Notes: generated from the sequence alone by a model not told the origin. Counted from the first letter of the stretch, positions 45,281 to 54,430 are shown. The stretch is 64,000 bases of DNA from UBA6168 sp965222975 (GCA_965222975.1 CBDCVJ010000030.1:124001-188000), one strand, 5' to 3'. Numbers and translations are program-made.

Positions 45281-46735
45281 ATGTCCAGAATGGAAACTAC
45301 CATCAAATCTGTAGTACAAATCTTTCTTTTTTTCTGCTGCATTCAAGCGCTTTATGCTCAGTGCCCTCCTGCCGCATTGGGTCATCATCGGGTACAAAAA
45401 GGAGAAACATTGTACAAAATTTCGAAAAAATACAAAGTAAACGTTGATCAGCTTTCGGCCTGGAACGGTATGCAAAAAAACAGCATATTGAGCATTTGCC
45501 AAGAATTGCGGGTAACTCCTCCCGCCTTGAACAACCCTCAAAACCCTCCTTTCAATCCAAACAATAATGCTATTCCACAACAAGGAGGAAGCCACCGCAT
45601 TAAACCTGGAGAAACCATTGCTGGATTGGCAGAACTTTATGGGTTTACTGAACAGCGATTCCGCCACTTCAATGGACTTAACCCTTCTGAGCCGGCTTGG
45701 CCTGGTTTGGTTTTGAAAACATCTGATTGCATTTGCACAGACCCACAAAGTGAATTTGACCCCGTTTATACGGATATTGATAATTCTGACCCTTCCGCAA
45801 AACCCGCTCCTACCGATCCAGCTTTCCCCACTTGGGAAGAAGCCATGGCTGTCAATGAAGAAAACCCAGCCACTTCTGGCCGTACCAGCCCATTTGGTGA
45901 AGACCCTTTTTCAGAAAGCAGCCCTTCCATTGCTATCTATAAGCAAGAAGATAAGCGAACATCTACACCTTCTACTTATAGAAAGGATTCTGGGAAAATC
46001 ATAGCTCCAAATAGCCCCCATCCCACTGCATCCAAAAAAGCGACTCCCACACTTGACCCCAAAGTAAGGAGAAGTGAAAGCGGGGAAGGAGCGCCAAACA
46101 GGACTTATATTTCCCCAGAAGAAGAATTAATAAGAAAGCAAAGAAGGATGGCGCCAACAACCTCAAGGATTAATCCTTCCCCTTCTGAAGGACCTACTGT
46201 AAGTAAAGCTGTCGTTAGGTATATGAAGGCAGATGAAGTTGGAATGATCAATGAAATCAATTTGCTCCGTTCCAATCCTTCTAACTACGTAAAATACATT
46301 GAGGAGTATAAAAACAACCCAGCCAACAGAAGAGACAGTAAAACAATTGCCGTATGTAATGAACTTATTGCCGAATTGAAAAGAACACCTCCCCTTGCTA
46401 TTTTAGAACCAAAAGAATGCCTATACAATGCTGCCAAAAAACACGGCGAAGACCAAAAGAGAAAAGGCAGCACAGATCATGTCGGAACGGACGGTTCTTA
46501 CCCCTGGGATAGGGTCAGAAGGGAATGTCCTTTTATGACAGATGGGCAAGAGAACCTTGTAGCAGGTCCTAATAATGTAAGGGATTGCATAATAATTTTA
46601 TTATTGGATAAAAATGTAACGAACCGTGTACACCGACGCACCATACTCAAGAAGGATTGGAAGTATGTTGCATGTTACAATATTGGGCAAAGAGGGCTTT
46701 TAAAAAGCGACTGGATTCAAAAATTTGGGAAGTGA
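45281..46735 (+). CDS. LysM-repeat and CAP-domain secreted protein
   Basis: The start is MSRMETTIKSVVQIFLFF (or the ATG three codons on), a signal peptide ending LYAQ; an upstream TTG at 45248 is not credible. Two LysM domains follow (HRVQKGETLYKISKKYKVNV and HRIKPGETIAGLAELYGFTE). A Ser/Pro/Thr-rich linker of about 150 residues leads to a C-terminal CAP (SCP-like) domain with MINEINLLRSNPSNYV, AAKKHGEDQ, STDHVGTDGS and ENLVAG. LysM should bind peptidoglycan; bacterial CAP proteins are of uncertain function. Product about 484 residues. Confidence 0.88.
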   Translation: MSRMETTIKSVVQIFLFFCCIQALYAQCPPAALGHHRVQKGETLYKISKKYKVNVDQLSAWNGMQKNSILSICQELRVTPPALNNPQNPPFNPNNNAIPQQGGSHRIKPGETIAGLAELYGFTEQRFRHFNGLNPSEPAWPGLVLKTSDCICTDPQSEFDPVYTDIDNSDPSAKPAPTDPAFPTWEEAMAVNEENPATSGRTSPFGEDPFSESSPSIAIYKQEDKRTSTPSTYRKDSGKIIAPNSPHPTASKKATPTLDPKVRRSESGEGAPNRTYISPEEELIRKQRRMAPTTSRINPSPSEGPTVSKAVVRYMKADEVGMINEINLLRSNPSNYVKYIEEYKNNPANRRDSKTIAVCNELIAELKRTPPLAILEPKECLYNAAKKHGEDQKRKGSTDHVGTDGSYPWDRVRRECPFMTDGQENLVAGPNNVRDCIIILLLDKNVTNRVHRRTILKKDWKYVACYNIGQRGLLKSDWIQKFGK

Positions 46736-46752
46736 TTGCTGGTCGTTTGTTG

Positions 46753-47247
46753 TCAACCAGCCAAATATTCCAATTTTTTCCCCGTCAGGCGGAAAATTGT
46801 CCATCCATCCATCGGGACAGCACCAAGGCTTTTATAAAAATCAATAGCGGGAGTGTTCCAATCCAATACTGACCATTCAAGCCGCCCGCAATTTCGTTCC
46901 ACTGCGATTTTAGCTAAATGAGACAAAAGTATTTTGCCATACCCCTTCCTTCTGAATTTTGGTTTCACAAATAGATCCTCCAAGTAGATACCGGGTTTTC
47001 CTAAAAAAGTAGAATAATTATGAAAAAAAAGGGCAAACCCAGCAGGCTCCTTGCCTTCAAAACCAAGAATAATCTCTGCTACTTTCCTTTCGCCAAACAG
47101 TGTTTTCTCTAAAACTTCCTCCGTAGCTACCATCTCATGAGACAGTTTCTCATATTCGGCCAACCCTTTAATAAATTCAAGAATGAGTGGAACATCTTCT
47201 TTTTTTGCCATTCGGAGGTGAAAGGCCTGGTCATTGGTTTTGTCCAT
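46753..47247 (-). CDS. GNAT-family N-acetyltransferase (diamine acetyltransferase-like)
   Basis: The 164-residue protein has a complete GNAT fold. The acetyl-CoA-binding motif A is DLFVKPKFRRKGYGKILLSH and the late motif is WSVLDWNTPAIDFYKSLGA, as in spermidine/spermine-type acetyltransferases. The substrate is probably a small amine or amino acid, but this is not certain. It lies 31 bp downstream of the subtilase gene on the same strand, and is convergent with the LysM-CAP gene. Confidence 0.9.
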   Translation of the reverse strand: MDKTNDQAFHLRMAKKEDVPLILEFIKGLAEYEKLSHEMVATEEVLEKTLFGERKVAEIILGFEGKEPAGFALFFHNYSTFLGKPGIYLEDLFVKPKFRRKGYGKILLSHLAKIAVERNCGRLEWSVLDWNTPAIDFYKSLGAVPMDGWTIFRLTGKKLEYLAG

Positions 47248-47278
47248 TCTGTTTTATGTTTTTGAAAAAGAAAAATAA

Positions 47279-48832
47279 TCAAATGGTTTGATTACTGTCA
47301 AGTAATTTTTTGACAGCAGCGCCTGGTTGAATCAAGTTCCCAGTTTCTGTTTTGCCGTTTGTTTTCCTACCCGTTTTCTCAATAATTTCAAAAGCTTCCT
47401 TTGTTGTGAGGTTGGGTTTCAAGCTTTTCATCAGACCAACCAAGCCAGCTACATATGGGGTTGCCATTGAGGTGCCATTAAAAGTGCGGTACTCACTATT
47501 AGGAAAAGTGGAATAAATGTTCACGCCCGGGGCAGCCACACCCATATCAAGGTCTTTTACGTTATTGGAAAATGAAGCCCTGTTGAGCATGGTGTCTATG
47601 GCACTTACAGTGATCACCCCTGGTGTATTAGCAGGGGCAAACTCATTAGCATTGCGGTTAGAGTTGCCAGCAGCTACCACAACGATAGCTCCTTTCTTAT
47701 TAGCATATTCAACTGCCTTCTTGTAAGCGCGCTGGCGACTATCATTGGAAAGGCCACCAAGTGAAAGGGACAGGACATCCGCTCCTGCATCGGCCGCCTC
47801 GAGCATTCCATCAATGATCATTTTCTGTGTGCCAAATCCACTCCCCATTAGAACTTTGATAGAGGTAACATTTACATATTCATTGTTTTGTGAAAAAGAT
47901 GCTACACCTTTGTGATTATTTGAAACGGCTGCCGCAACGCCAGCACAGTGAGTGCCATGACCAGCTGGGTCATTGTTATATTTTGATTTAATGGATTTGA
48001 AATTGGCCTTTAGGTCTTCATGGCCTGCATCAATGCCAGTATCCAAAATGGCGATGAGCGCCTGTTTTTTAGGCATAACGTTTCTTAAAACTTCGTATAG
48101 GCTTTTGACATTCATTTCCTCAAATCCCCATAAGTTGTCGATGCCGGGGTCATTCAGGCCATATTTTTTGTTCAAACCAGTCAATCGCTTTTGAGGTGTC
48201 AATTCAAGAGGTGAAAGGCTGTATTGTTCATTCATTTCTACCCATTCCACAAACTTATTTTCCTCTAATGCTTCTTTTATTTTTGAAAAATTGGCTTCCT
48301 GCCCTGAAGGAATATTTATCAAGTAATAATCATCAAGATCGGTGGCATCCTTGTCTTTAGGGGCAAATGCAGGTGATGCTAAAAGCCCATACTCGTCCAA
48401 TAAACCTTTTATTTCCGAAACGTTGTGGTGGTCTAAGATTTCAATGAGCAATTCGCCATCTTTATCTAATGATATTTCCGATTCTTCTGGCGCAGCATTT
48501 TGTGGATAGGTTGTCTGAAGTTTTTCAAAATAAAAATAATCCATACCTCCTACGACAGCAAACAACAAAGCGATGAAAGCTATTTTGTTTTTTCTAAAAA
48601 AACTAAGGAACAATGGGACTATCATCAAAACGAGCATTTCCCTTCCAAGCATTTGGAACTTATACCCCCACGCCCCTTGGCTGAGAATAAAACTTATACC
48701 AAATACTGCGATACTTGCGAAAAATAGCTTTCGTAGAATATTGCTTCTTAGCTCATTGTCTTGAAAGTAAAACCAAAATGTCAACGCACCTAAGCTGATT
48801 AAAAAGCTGATTGGATAGAGGAAAGTCATCAT
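47279..48832 (-). CDS. Membrane-anchored S8 subtilisin-like protease
   Basis: The 517-residue protein has about four predicted membrane helices in residues 1-105 (FLYPISFLISLGALTFW, FFASIAVFGISF, MLVLMIVPLFLSFF, IAFIALLFAVVGG). A propeptide-like I9 region follows (ELLIEILDHHNVSEIK). The catalytic domain holds Asp near 262 in IAILDTGIDAGHED, His near 292 in GHGTHCAGVAAAVS and Ser near 454 in FNGTSMATPYVAG. Most S8 enzymes are secreted, so the polytopic N-terminus is unusual. It may face the periplasm and process surface proteins. Confidence 0.88.
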   Translation of the reverse strand: MMTFLYPISFLISLGALTFWFYFQDNELRSNILRKLFFASIAVFGISFILSQGAWGYKFQMLGREMLVLMIVPLFLSFFRKNKIAFIALLFAVVGGMDYFYFEKLQTTYPQNAAPEESEISLDKDGELLIEILDHHNVSEIKGLLDEYGLLASPAFAPKDKDATDLDDYYLINIPSGQEANFSKIKEALEENKFVEWVEMNEQYSLSPLELTPQKRLTGLNKKYGLNDPGIDNLWGFEEMNVKSLYEVLRNVMPKKQALIAILDTGIDAGHEDLKANFKSIKSKYNNDPAGHGTHCAGVAAAVSNNHKGVASFSQNNEYVNVTSIKVLMGSGFGTQKMIIDGMLEAADAGADVLSLSLGGLSNDSRQRAYKKAVEYANKKGAIVVVAAGNSNRNANEFAPANTPGVITVSAIDTMLNRASFSNNVKDLDMGVAAPGVNIYSTFPNSEYRTFNGTSMATPYVAGLVGLMKSLKPNLTTKEAFEIIEKTGRKTNGKTETGNLIQPGAAVKKLLDSNQTI

Positions 48833-48989
48833 GATAGGGTATTTTATGGATATCTAAATTAGGATTAAGTAATCCTAAAGTTGTTAGTCAACAAAAGGTA
48901 AACAACCTAATATTGGGAAATGATGATCGAAGTGAAAATTTTTTGGACAAAGAGAGGTTATTCTTTAGCCGACTTCTTCCCGGTCACGC

Positions 48990-49433
48990 TTATGTAGTAC
49001 TTGATTCCGCCTTGCGATGAGATCTATAACTGCTTGATCGTCTTTTATAGGAAGTAGCTGCAATAAATAAGGAAATCCATCCGCCTATAAACAATAGGCC
49101 ACCCAATGGTGTCATCGGTCCTAAAAGAGGTTTTAGGCTTTCCAATCCAAATCTGCTTGAGACAGACAGCAGATAGAGTGAACCAGAAAAACAAATAATG
49201 CCGCCAAGAAATAGCAAACCCGCAACTGTTGTCCATCTTTTACTTGTATACCGACTGATGATTGCCGTGCTTATAATGGCAAAGGTGTGATAAAAATGGT
49301 ATTCAACTCCTGTTTTATAGGTTTGAAGTTCTGCATCTGTAAGTATCTCTTTAAGAATATGTGCTCCGAAGGCACCAATAATGACGGCCGCTGCTCCAAG
49401 CAGACAGGCAATGTAAAGGAGGCGTTTTAGCAT
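48990..49433 (-). CDS. DUF423 family membrane protein (YgdD-like)
   Basis: The core from MLKRLLYIACLLGAAAVIIG, with GAFGAHILKE, TYKTGVEYHFYHTFAI and LLGPMTPLGGLLFIGGWISL, is a DUF423 protein of four helices. I chose the start at 49433; the frame is open for 34 more residues to 49535, but that Lys-rich stretch is not family-like. A short polar tail (SSSYRSHRKAESSTT) extends past the usual end. Function unknown. It stands upstream of no clear operon. Confidence 0.85.
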   Translation of the reverse strand: MLKRLLYIACLLGAAAVIIGAFGAHILKEILTDAELQTYKTGVEYHFYHTFAIISTAIISRYTSKRWTTVAGLLFLGGIICFSGSLYLLSVSSRFGLESLKPLLGPMTPLGGLLFIGGWISLFIAATSYKRRSSSYRSHRKAESSTT

Positions 49434-49604
49434 GTCGGATTTTCGGTTATTATTGTAAGAGCTCGAGAATTTCATCTTCTCAGCACTAAACAAATATCTT
49501 TTTATTTTTTTTAGTTTTCTCTTAGACTTGGCCATTGTAATCTTTTGGTTATTTGAACTATTATCTGTTCCGGTATGGGATTCTTGCCTAAACGCAATAC
49601 ATAA

Positions 49605-50096
49605 TCAACCCATTTCAATTAATATTTCTCCTTTTTCCACTGGTTTTCCCGTTTCTGTCAAAAGCCTTTTTATGATTCCTTCACCGGGCGATTTAATAAC
49701 GTTTTCCATCTTCATGGCCTCTAATACCAATAAGGGATCGCCCGTCACAACTTCTTGACCTTCAACAACTTCAATACTTAAAACAAGACCTGGCATCGGT
49801 GCTTTTATTTCATTGACTTGATGAAATACTTGAAGGCTCAGGCCGAGCTTTTCTACCAGTTTGTCATAAGCATCAGAAAGAGTAACTTGAAACTCTTCTT
49901 GGCCTATCCGTAATACAACAGATTTTTTTTTCTCATCTGTATATTCAATTTTGGCTTGATAGGATTTGCCGTTTTTAAGTACGTGAAGCTCGCCATGGCC
50001 ACCTTTGACAATGTCAAAATATTTCAAATCCTCCTCGTTTAAAGAATGGTCGAATTTCCCATTAACATTCAATTTGTAATTCTTTTCTTGCATCAA
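49605..50096 (-). CDS. Biotin carboxyl carrier / biotinylated domain protein
   Basis: The 163-residue protein ends with a biotinyl-lipoyl domain: APMPGLVLSIEVVEGQEV and the biotinylation motif EAMKMEN with its acceptor Lys. It resembles the carrier subunit of acyl-CoA carboxylases (propionyl-CoA/methylmalonyl-type). The first ~95 residues are a linker and beta-rich region. A matching carboxylase or transferase subunit is not visible in the window. It precedes the DUF423 gene on the same strand. Confidence 0.9.
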   Translation of the reverse strand: MMQEKNYKLNVNGKFDHSLNEEDLKYFDIVKGGHGELHVLKNGKSYQAKIEYTDEKKKSVVLRIGQEEFQVTLSDAYDKLVEKLGLSLQVFHQVNEIKAPMPGLVLSIEVVEGQEVVTGDPLLVLEAMKMENVIKSPGEGIIKRLLTETGKPVEKGEILIEMG

Positions 50097-50150
50097 TTTT
50101 TATTTATTCAAACAGTCATTTTATAGATTGCTAAAAGTCTAACCCAAATT

Positions 50151-50537
50151 TCATCTTGCCTTTACTTTACCGAGCTTGGTCATAAAAATAGTTTCAAAAA
50201 CAGTATAAGCAATATATATCCCAAAAAAAGGAATTATGAAAGATATACTTTCAGGCTGTGCTATTCGATGATAAAGAATAACAATAATAATTGTCAAAAA
50301 CAATTTACCCATTGAAAAGACCATGATCAAACGTGTAAATGCATTTTTATCTTTACTGATTGCTGCTTTTGCAGCCGCGTAAAACATCAGCAGACTCAAA
50401 AAGAAGAAAAAACCTATACTTAACAAGGAGAAACCAATACTTGCCCTAAACACCGAGAAATATTGAAGAAGCAAAACTACCACAGTAAGGGAAACTGTAA
50501 GTACGACCAATTGATATGAAAACTTTCGCCTGTTCAT
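50151..50537 (-). CDS. Small four-helix membrane protein, possibly AtpI-like
   Basis: The 128-residue protein has four hydrophobic helices (LVVLTVSLTVVVLLLQYF, LLSIGFFFFLSLLMFYAA, LFLTIIIVILYH, FFGIYIAYTVFET). In Bacteroidota, small proteins of this type next to bactofilin often lie upstream of F1Fo ATP synthase genes, but no atp genes are present here. The assignment as AtpI-like is by topology and neighbourhood only. A well-formed promoter lies just upstream. Confidence 0.6.
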   Translation of the reverse strand: MNRRKFSYQLVVLTVSLTVVVLLLQYFSVFRASIGFSLLSIGFFFFLSLLMFYAAAKAAISKDKNAFTRLIMVFSMGKLFLTIIIVILYHRIAQPESISFIIPFFGIYIAYTVFETIFMTKLGKVKAR

Positions 50538-50610
50538 AAACTCAATTTAGGATAGAAGCCGTTTACACACACTTTTCATTCATCATTCTTTCTGGCCTAA
50601 CATAAAGCTA

Positions 50611-50640
50611 CAAAGATACTTGTTCATAGGTGTAAACAAA
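50611..50640 (-). promoter_or_regulatory. Predicted Bacteroidota promoter (-33 and -7 boxes)
   Basis: On the minus strand TTTG (50637-50640) lies 18 nt upstream of TATCTTTG (50611-50618), matching TTTG-N(~19)-TAnnTTTG, the best promoter match seen in the window. It would drive the small membrane protein at 50151-50537 with a leader of about 67 nt. Confidence 0.6.
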
Positions 50641-50641
50641 G

Positions 50642-50687
50642 AGGGCGTCCGAAAGCAAATTCAATCGAATCAGCTTTCGGACGCCCT
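50642..50687 (-). terminator. Terminator-like hairpin after bactofilin
   Basis: A perfect 15-bp stem, AGGGCGTCCGAAAGC (50642-50656) with GCTTTCGGACGCCCT (50673-50687), is followed on the minus strand by CTCTTTGTTT. It lies about 50 bp past the bactofilin stop. Confidence 0.75.
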
Positions 50688-50738
50688 AAATCTATTGTGT
50701 CCTGATTAATAAGCAATCAAATCTCTCAGTCAGAAGAG

Positions 50739-51224
50739 TTACTGACCGGAGAGTTGAGCTTTGCCAGCTATTGCTTGCACTTCAGATTTGCCTTTTGTAA
50801 TGCTTTTCTTGGCCTCAATGTTTTTATAGGAACCATTGCTCCCTTCGTCAGCTACTTTATAAGAACCACTGATAACTGCACCAGATTGAACGACCAGCTT
50901 ACCATAACTAACTTCGCCCTTAACTTTTGCAGTTTCCCTGATATTCAAGAGTTCTTTGACGATGAGGTTACCATTAAAACGGCCCTCTACAACAGCATTT
51001 TTGCACTTGATCGTGCCCTCTACAACTCCTGATGGTCCAATAATGACCTTGGAATCGCAGAATAGTTCTCCTTTTATCGTACCATCAATACGAATATCGT
51101 TGGTTGCTTTTATTTTACCTTCGACAAACGTTCCTTGTACAAGGCTGTTCAGCGCGTTGGTAGACGGAGATGAAGATTTGACGTGCTTGCTTTCAACTTT
51201 TTTAGGTTTGTTACTTCCAAACAT
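50739..51224 (-). CDS. Bactofilin (polymer-forming cytoskeletal protein)
   Basis: The 161-residue protein has the DUF583 bactofilin core with short beta-helix repeats: ALNSLVQGTFVEGKI, RIDGTIKGELFCDSKVIIGP, GTIKCKNAVVEGRFNG and KVKGEVSYGKLVVQSGAVI. Polar N- and C-terminal tails flank it, as usual. Bactofilins self-assemble into nucleotide-free filaments and position cell-wall or envelope enzymes. It lies upstream of a small membrane protein and BCCP on the same strand. Confidence 0.93.
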   Translation of the reverse strand: MFGSNKPKKVESKHVKSSSPSTNALNSLVQGTFVEGKIKATNDIRIDGTIKGELFCDSKVIIGPSGVVEGTIKCKNAVVEGRFNGNLIVKELLNIRETAKVKGEVSYGKLVVQSGAVISGSYKVADEGSNGSYKNIEAKKSITKGKSEVQAIAGKAQLSGQ

Positions 51225-51619
51225 AGGTTCGAGTATTTTTAAGTGATGCGTTCATTCGTAAGTATAAAGATGACAGAGCAATAAACTGTAGTTATTCACT
51301 GCCTTATAATTGTAAGTTTTCCCTTTTGTCTTTGATAAATTCTGGATTACAAATGACCGCTTAACCAGTTGATGTAATTTTCTCAGATGTTCTTTAGAGG
51401 CCGAAGATATGACTTTTCCTTTTATCGGGATAACGTCCAGCTAAAAATGTTGTTAACACCTGTTGCATAAGTTTTTGGCCTTACAACATATTGAAAATCA
51501 TATTAATATGAAAAAACCTCTAACAAAGAACATAAAAAAAACCTCCCGTCAACAGTAAGTGTCGACGGGAGGTTTTGTTCGGATCAGGATAAATATCCTA
51601 AAAAATATCTTTCTTAAAA
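51225..51619. other. 395-bp intergenic region
   Basis: Between PorP/SprF (stop at 51620, minus) and bactofilin. Apart from the terminator at 51535-51576 I see no gene or repeat in it. Confidence 0.6.
51535..51576 (-). terminator. Terminator after the second PorP/SprF gene
   Basis: AAAACCTCCCGTC-like arm (51538-51550) pairs with GACGGGAGGTTTT (51564-51576) over 13 bp; on the minus strand a run of U follows. It lies 43 bp past the PorP/SprF stop codon. Confidence 0.85.
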
Positions 51620-52681
51620 TTAGAAATTCGGACAGTAAACACCACGACGTTCGTTTCCACAAAACTTGTACAGCAATGCAAACTCAAAAGCGCCATTGTT
51701 ACTGCTGGCTGGTTGCAATGCAGAAACATTTAAATCGTAGCTAAAGCCCAAACTAAACTGATTGTAATCAAACCGGGTTGATAGAATGACTGCATCTGTC
51801 AGATACCCCGTTTCAACTTTATTGGAAACCCTTACCCACGTACCGAACTGAAATGCTTGGTAGTTACTAAAGCCGCCTCTGCCACTTCCTAGCATGAATT
51901 TAAGTGAAGCACCCGAATTCACTTGGAAAGAAGGGCCTTGTTTCATGACAATCACACCGGGAACAATGCCCAAACGTGAAGCAATTTCAAATTCACCTCC
52001 AGCATGAATGGTGAAACGGCTGTAAAGGTCTTCCCTCTGTGCATTGTTTGTATAAAACGTTTGGTCTGCACGGTTCAAGTGGTGATAAGCACCACCTATA
52101 TAAAGGTTGTTGCTTTCATCAAAAACGGAAAACCACAGCAAACCAGCAGCCATATCAGCGAATAAAAACTGATCGTTGAAAAGGTTAGTTTCTAAAGATG
52201 GCAAATTAGGGTTGTGCTGTCCTTCTCCATCATGCTGAGTACCCCATTTAAGTCTACTAAAATCTATGCTCCGCTGGGAAAGTCCCGCTTCCACACCGAA
52301 CACCAAGTAATGTGCTTCTTTGCGGCCACCGCCCATGCGTTTGGCATAAGAACCTGATAATTTTCCAGTAGTAGTAGCGAAATTGGCTTCTCCAGCTACA
52401 TCGCCCCAAAAAGTTGCCCCAACGCCAAAGTAATCATAACGACCAACAGCGATCTTTTGGTCATACGAGGCAGAATAAGTTGAATAAGCATTGCTTTTCA
52501 GCACGCTGGCCCATTGGTTTCTGTAATTCCCGACCACTCTGATGTTACAGTTCATGACACCAGTCATGGCAGGGTTCAAGTTAAGGGGGGAAAGATAGAA
52601 CTGGGAAAAGTGAATGTCTTGCGCATTCAGTGAAATCCCGGAAATGAGAAAAAGGAAAATGAGTAAATGCTTGAATTTCAT
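51620..52681 (-). CDS. PorP/SprF family outer-membrane protein
   Basis: The 353-residue protein has a signal peptide (ending SLNAQ), then DIHFSQFYLSPLNLNPAMTG, the PorP/SprF signature, and VGNYRNQWASVL. The rest is an alternating beta-strand pattern fitting an outer-membrane barrel. It is the second family member in the window, and differs from the first in lacking an adjacent type B cargo gene. PorP-type members support T9SS export and surface attachment. Confidence 0.92.
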   Translation of the reverse strand: MKFKHLLIFLFLISGISLNAQDIHFSQFYLSPLNLNPAMTGVMNCNIRVVGNYRNQWASVLKSNAYSTYSASYDQKIAVGRYDYFGVGATFWGDVAGEANFATTTGKLSGSYAKRMGGGRKEAHYLVFGVEAGLSQRSIDFSRLKWGTQHDGEGQHNPNLPSLETNLFNDQFLFADMAAGLLWFSVFDESNNLYIGGAYHHLNRADQTFYTNNAQREDLYSRFTIHAGGEFEIASRLGIVPGVIVMKQGPSFQVNSGASLKFMLGSGRGGFSNYQAFQFGTWVRVSNKVETGYLTDAVILSTRFDYNQFSLGFSYDLNVSALQPASSNNGAFEFALLYKFCGNERRGVYCPNF

Positions 52682-53102
52682 GTGATAGTATTTTAAAAGC
52701 CTGATCTTAAGAGGGAATATTTTTTAACCAGCAGGACTTTCAGTATGCAATTATAGATAATCCGAGTTAATTAGAAGGGGATTTGGTTGTTAAAACTGGA
52801 AATTTAGCAGCCCAACCAGAAGAATGACTCCCCTAATGCAATTATAACTCCAAAATTTTGATGGATACTCTCCGCTTAAAACGTGACTTGCGACCTGACT
52901 ATTGTCAAACAAAATGTCAAAGGAATACTTTTCAAAAAAACAGGAGGTCAAAGGGAAGGATTTCCATAACTTTAATAAGGCTTTCGCAAAGTTAATGCCT
53001 ATCAATCGGGCTGACAAAAAATAGTATTGTAATAATCATATTAAATCACGAAATGCCAGATGTGCGGCATCTGTTACTCGTTTCAATCAGAAGTCACCAG
53101 TT
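52682..53102. other. 421-bp intergenic region, no gene supported
   Basis: AT-rich gap between the trypsin-like protease gene and PorP/SprF, both minus strand. A short open frame (52790-53017) has no signal peptide, family motif or matching context. No strong hairpin or promoter was found. Confidence 0.5.
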
Positions 53103-54185
53103 TTATTCTTTCCAAGCACAATCGTATTGCTCTACAAGTATATTGTCCAGTTCATCGGCTTTTTGAAAAAGTCGTTTGAACATCTTATAGCCCGAATCCG
53201 TATTGAGGTAACGATCATAGATAATAAGTGACAAAACCACTTCCTGCCCTTTGACACTCAAGGTGAGCCCCTCCAATTTATGGTTTTGCCGGAGCAAATA
53301 TTCATAAACATGTATTATCTCCTTTTGCGGTAAGTCACATAGAACGGCATCGCCTGCAATCAAACCATTGGGTTCATAATAGGTGACATATATTTTTGCG
53401 CTGCCTTCAATAACCTCCCAGAGGTTTGGCCCCCTTCGCGCAAGTTTTATTTCATGCCCGCATTTTTGGAGGATCCGCTCAATCGTCAAGGGGATGCCTG
53501 CTGCTTCATATTCTTCTTCCTGATGCGGAAGTTTTATTCTTGAACCGCAATGAGGACAAAATTGACCATCAACCTTATCCTCAAACACAATATTCGAACA
53601 ATTGATACATCGCCCTCCTGTACGGCCATTACTATCACTTTTGTATTCATTGATCGACTTGCTCAGGTATTCAACTGGCAGGGAAAACCCTATATTTTCA
53701 CCATTATTAATGATAAAAGTGTTAACTCCAATTACAAAGCCATGAATATCAACCAAAGGCCCTCCGCTATTGCCAGGATTTAAAGCTGCATCATGCTGCA
53801 GATAGAGAAGGTCATTTTCACGATGTGCAGCATTTGAAATAATTCCCTGAGTGGCAGAGAACTTCAAGCCGAAAGGATGCCCAATAGCAGATACCATTTC
53901 TCCTTCTACCGCTTTTTTGCCTTCAGATAAATCAATGTCAGGAATCTCGGGTTCTGCACGGCATTCCAAAAAAGCCAAATCAAAACGAGGATCCGTAAAT
54001 AATACTTTTGCCATCTGCCTCGATACCATTGCCCCTTCGACTACTACTTCCCTATTCCCCCTGACCACATGTTCGTTGGTAATCAAAATCCCTTCCTTTT
54101 TTAGGTAGAACCCTGTCCCAGTGCTAAACGGAGTCGCTATTTGAATTACTACATCCTTATATTGTTCGATTACTTTTTTCATCAT
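53103..54185 (-). CDS. Trypsin-like serine protease with zinc ribbon and C-terminal YbjN-like domain
   Basis: The 360-residue protein has an HtrA/DegP-type trypsin domain with His39 (ILITNEHVV), Asp69 (DPRFDLAFLE) and Ser140 (ALNPGNSGGPLVDIHG). It has no signal peptide and no PDZ domain, so it is probably cytoplasmic. A four-Cys zinc ribbon follows (CINC at 193-196, CPHC at 210-213). The last ~130 residues (LTIERILQKCGHEIKL, YVTYYEPNGLIAGD, LSLIIYDRYL) resemble YbjN/type III chaperone-like folds. I know no family with this exact order; the function is unclear. Confidence 0.85.
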   Translation of the reverse strand: MMKKVIEQYKDVVIQIATPFSTGTGFYLKKEGILITNEHVVRGNREVVVEGAMVSRQMAKVLFTDPRFDLAFLECRAEPEIPDIDLSEGKKAVEGEMVSAIGHPFGLKFSATQGIISNAAHRENDLLYLQHDAALNPGNSGGPLVDIHGFVIGVNTFIINNGENIGFSLPVEYLSKSINEYKSDSNGRTGGRCINCSNIVFEDKVDGQFCPHCGSRIKLPHQEEEYEAAGIPLTIERILQKCGHEIKLARRGPNLWEVIEGSAKIYVTYYEPNGLIAGDAVLCDLPQKEIIHVYEYLLRQNHKLEGLTLSVKGQEVVLSLIIYDRYLNTDSGYKMFKRLFQKADELDNILVEQYDCAWKE

Positions 54186-54245
54186 AACAAGGGTAAAACA
54201 AAAGTTACAGCAATTTTCAACAAGGTTGCAAAATAAAACATTTCA

Positions 54246-54293
54246 AAAGGTTGTTTAAAAGGCTTTTTTCCAAAACCCTTTTAAACAACCTTT
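54246..54293. repeat. 17-bp perfect hairpin in the divergent gap
   Basis: AAAGGTTGTTTAAAAGG (54246-54262) pairs perfectly with 54277-54293 around a 14-nt loop. It lies upstream of both the protease gene (-) and the PPIase operon (+). Confidence 0.75.
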
Positions 54294-54378
54294 CCGGTTT
54301 TTCGATACTCGGAAAATTGAAACATGAAGCGCCTTTTACGTTTTGGGTTTTTGGCGTTTTAACCACTTTAAAAAATGT

Positions 54379-54386
54379 TACTTTTG
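54379..54386 (+). promoter_or_regulatory. Predicted -7 box of the SurA-family operon
   Basis: TACTTTTG matches TAnnTTTG. A start site near 54393 would give a leader of about 250 nt that contains both perfect hairpins at 54431-54530. Confidence 0.4.
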
Positions 54387-54430
54387 CAGCGTTTTTTCTA
54401 AAAGTAAAGTTTTCGTAACTGTGCAGCATG

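Noticed and set aside
52790..53017. 75-codon minus-strand frame in the 52.7-53.1 kb gap
   Set aside because: No family motif, signal peptide, promoter or conservation evidence; composition is like the rest of the gap.
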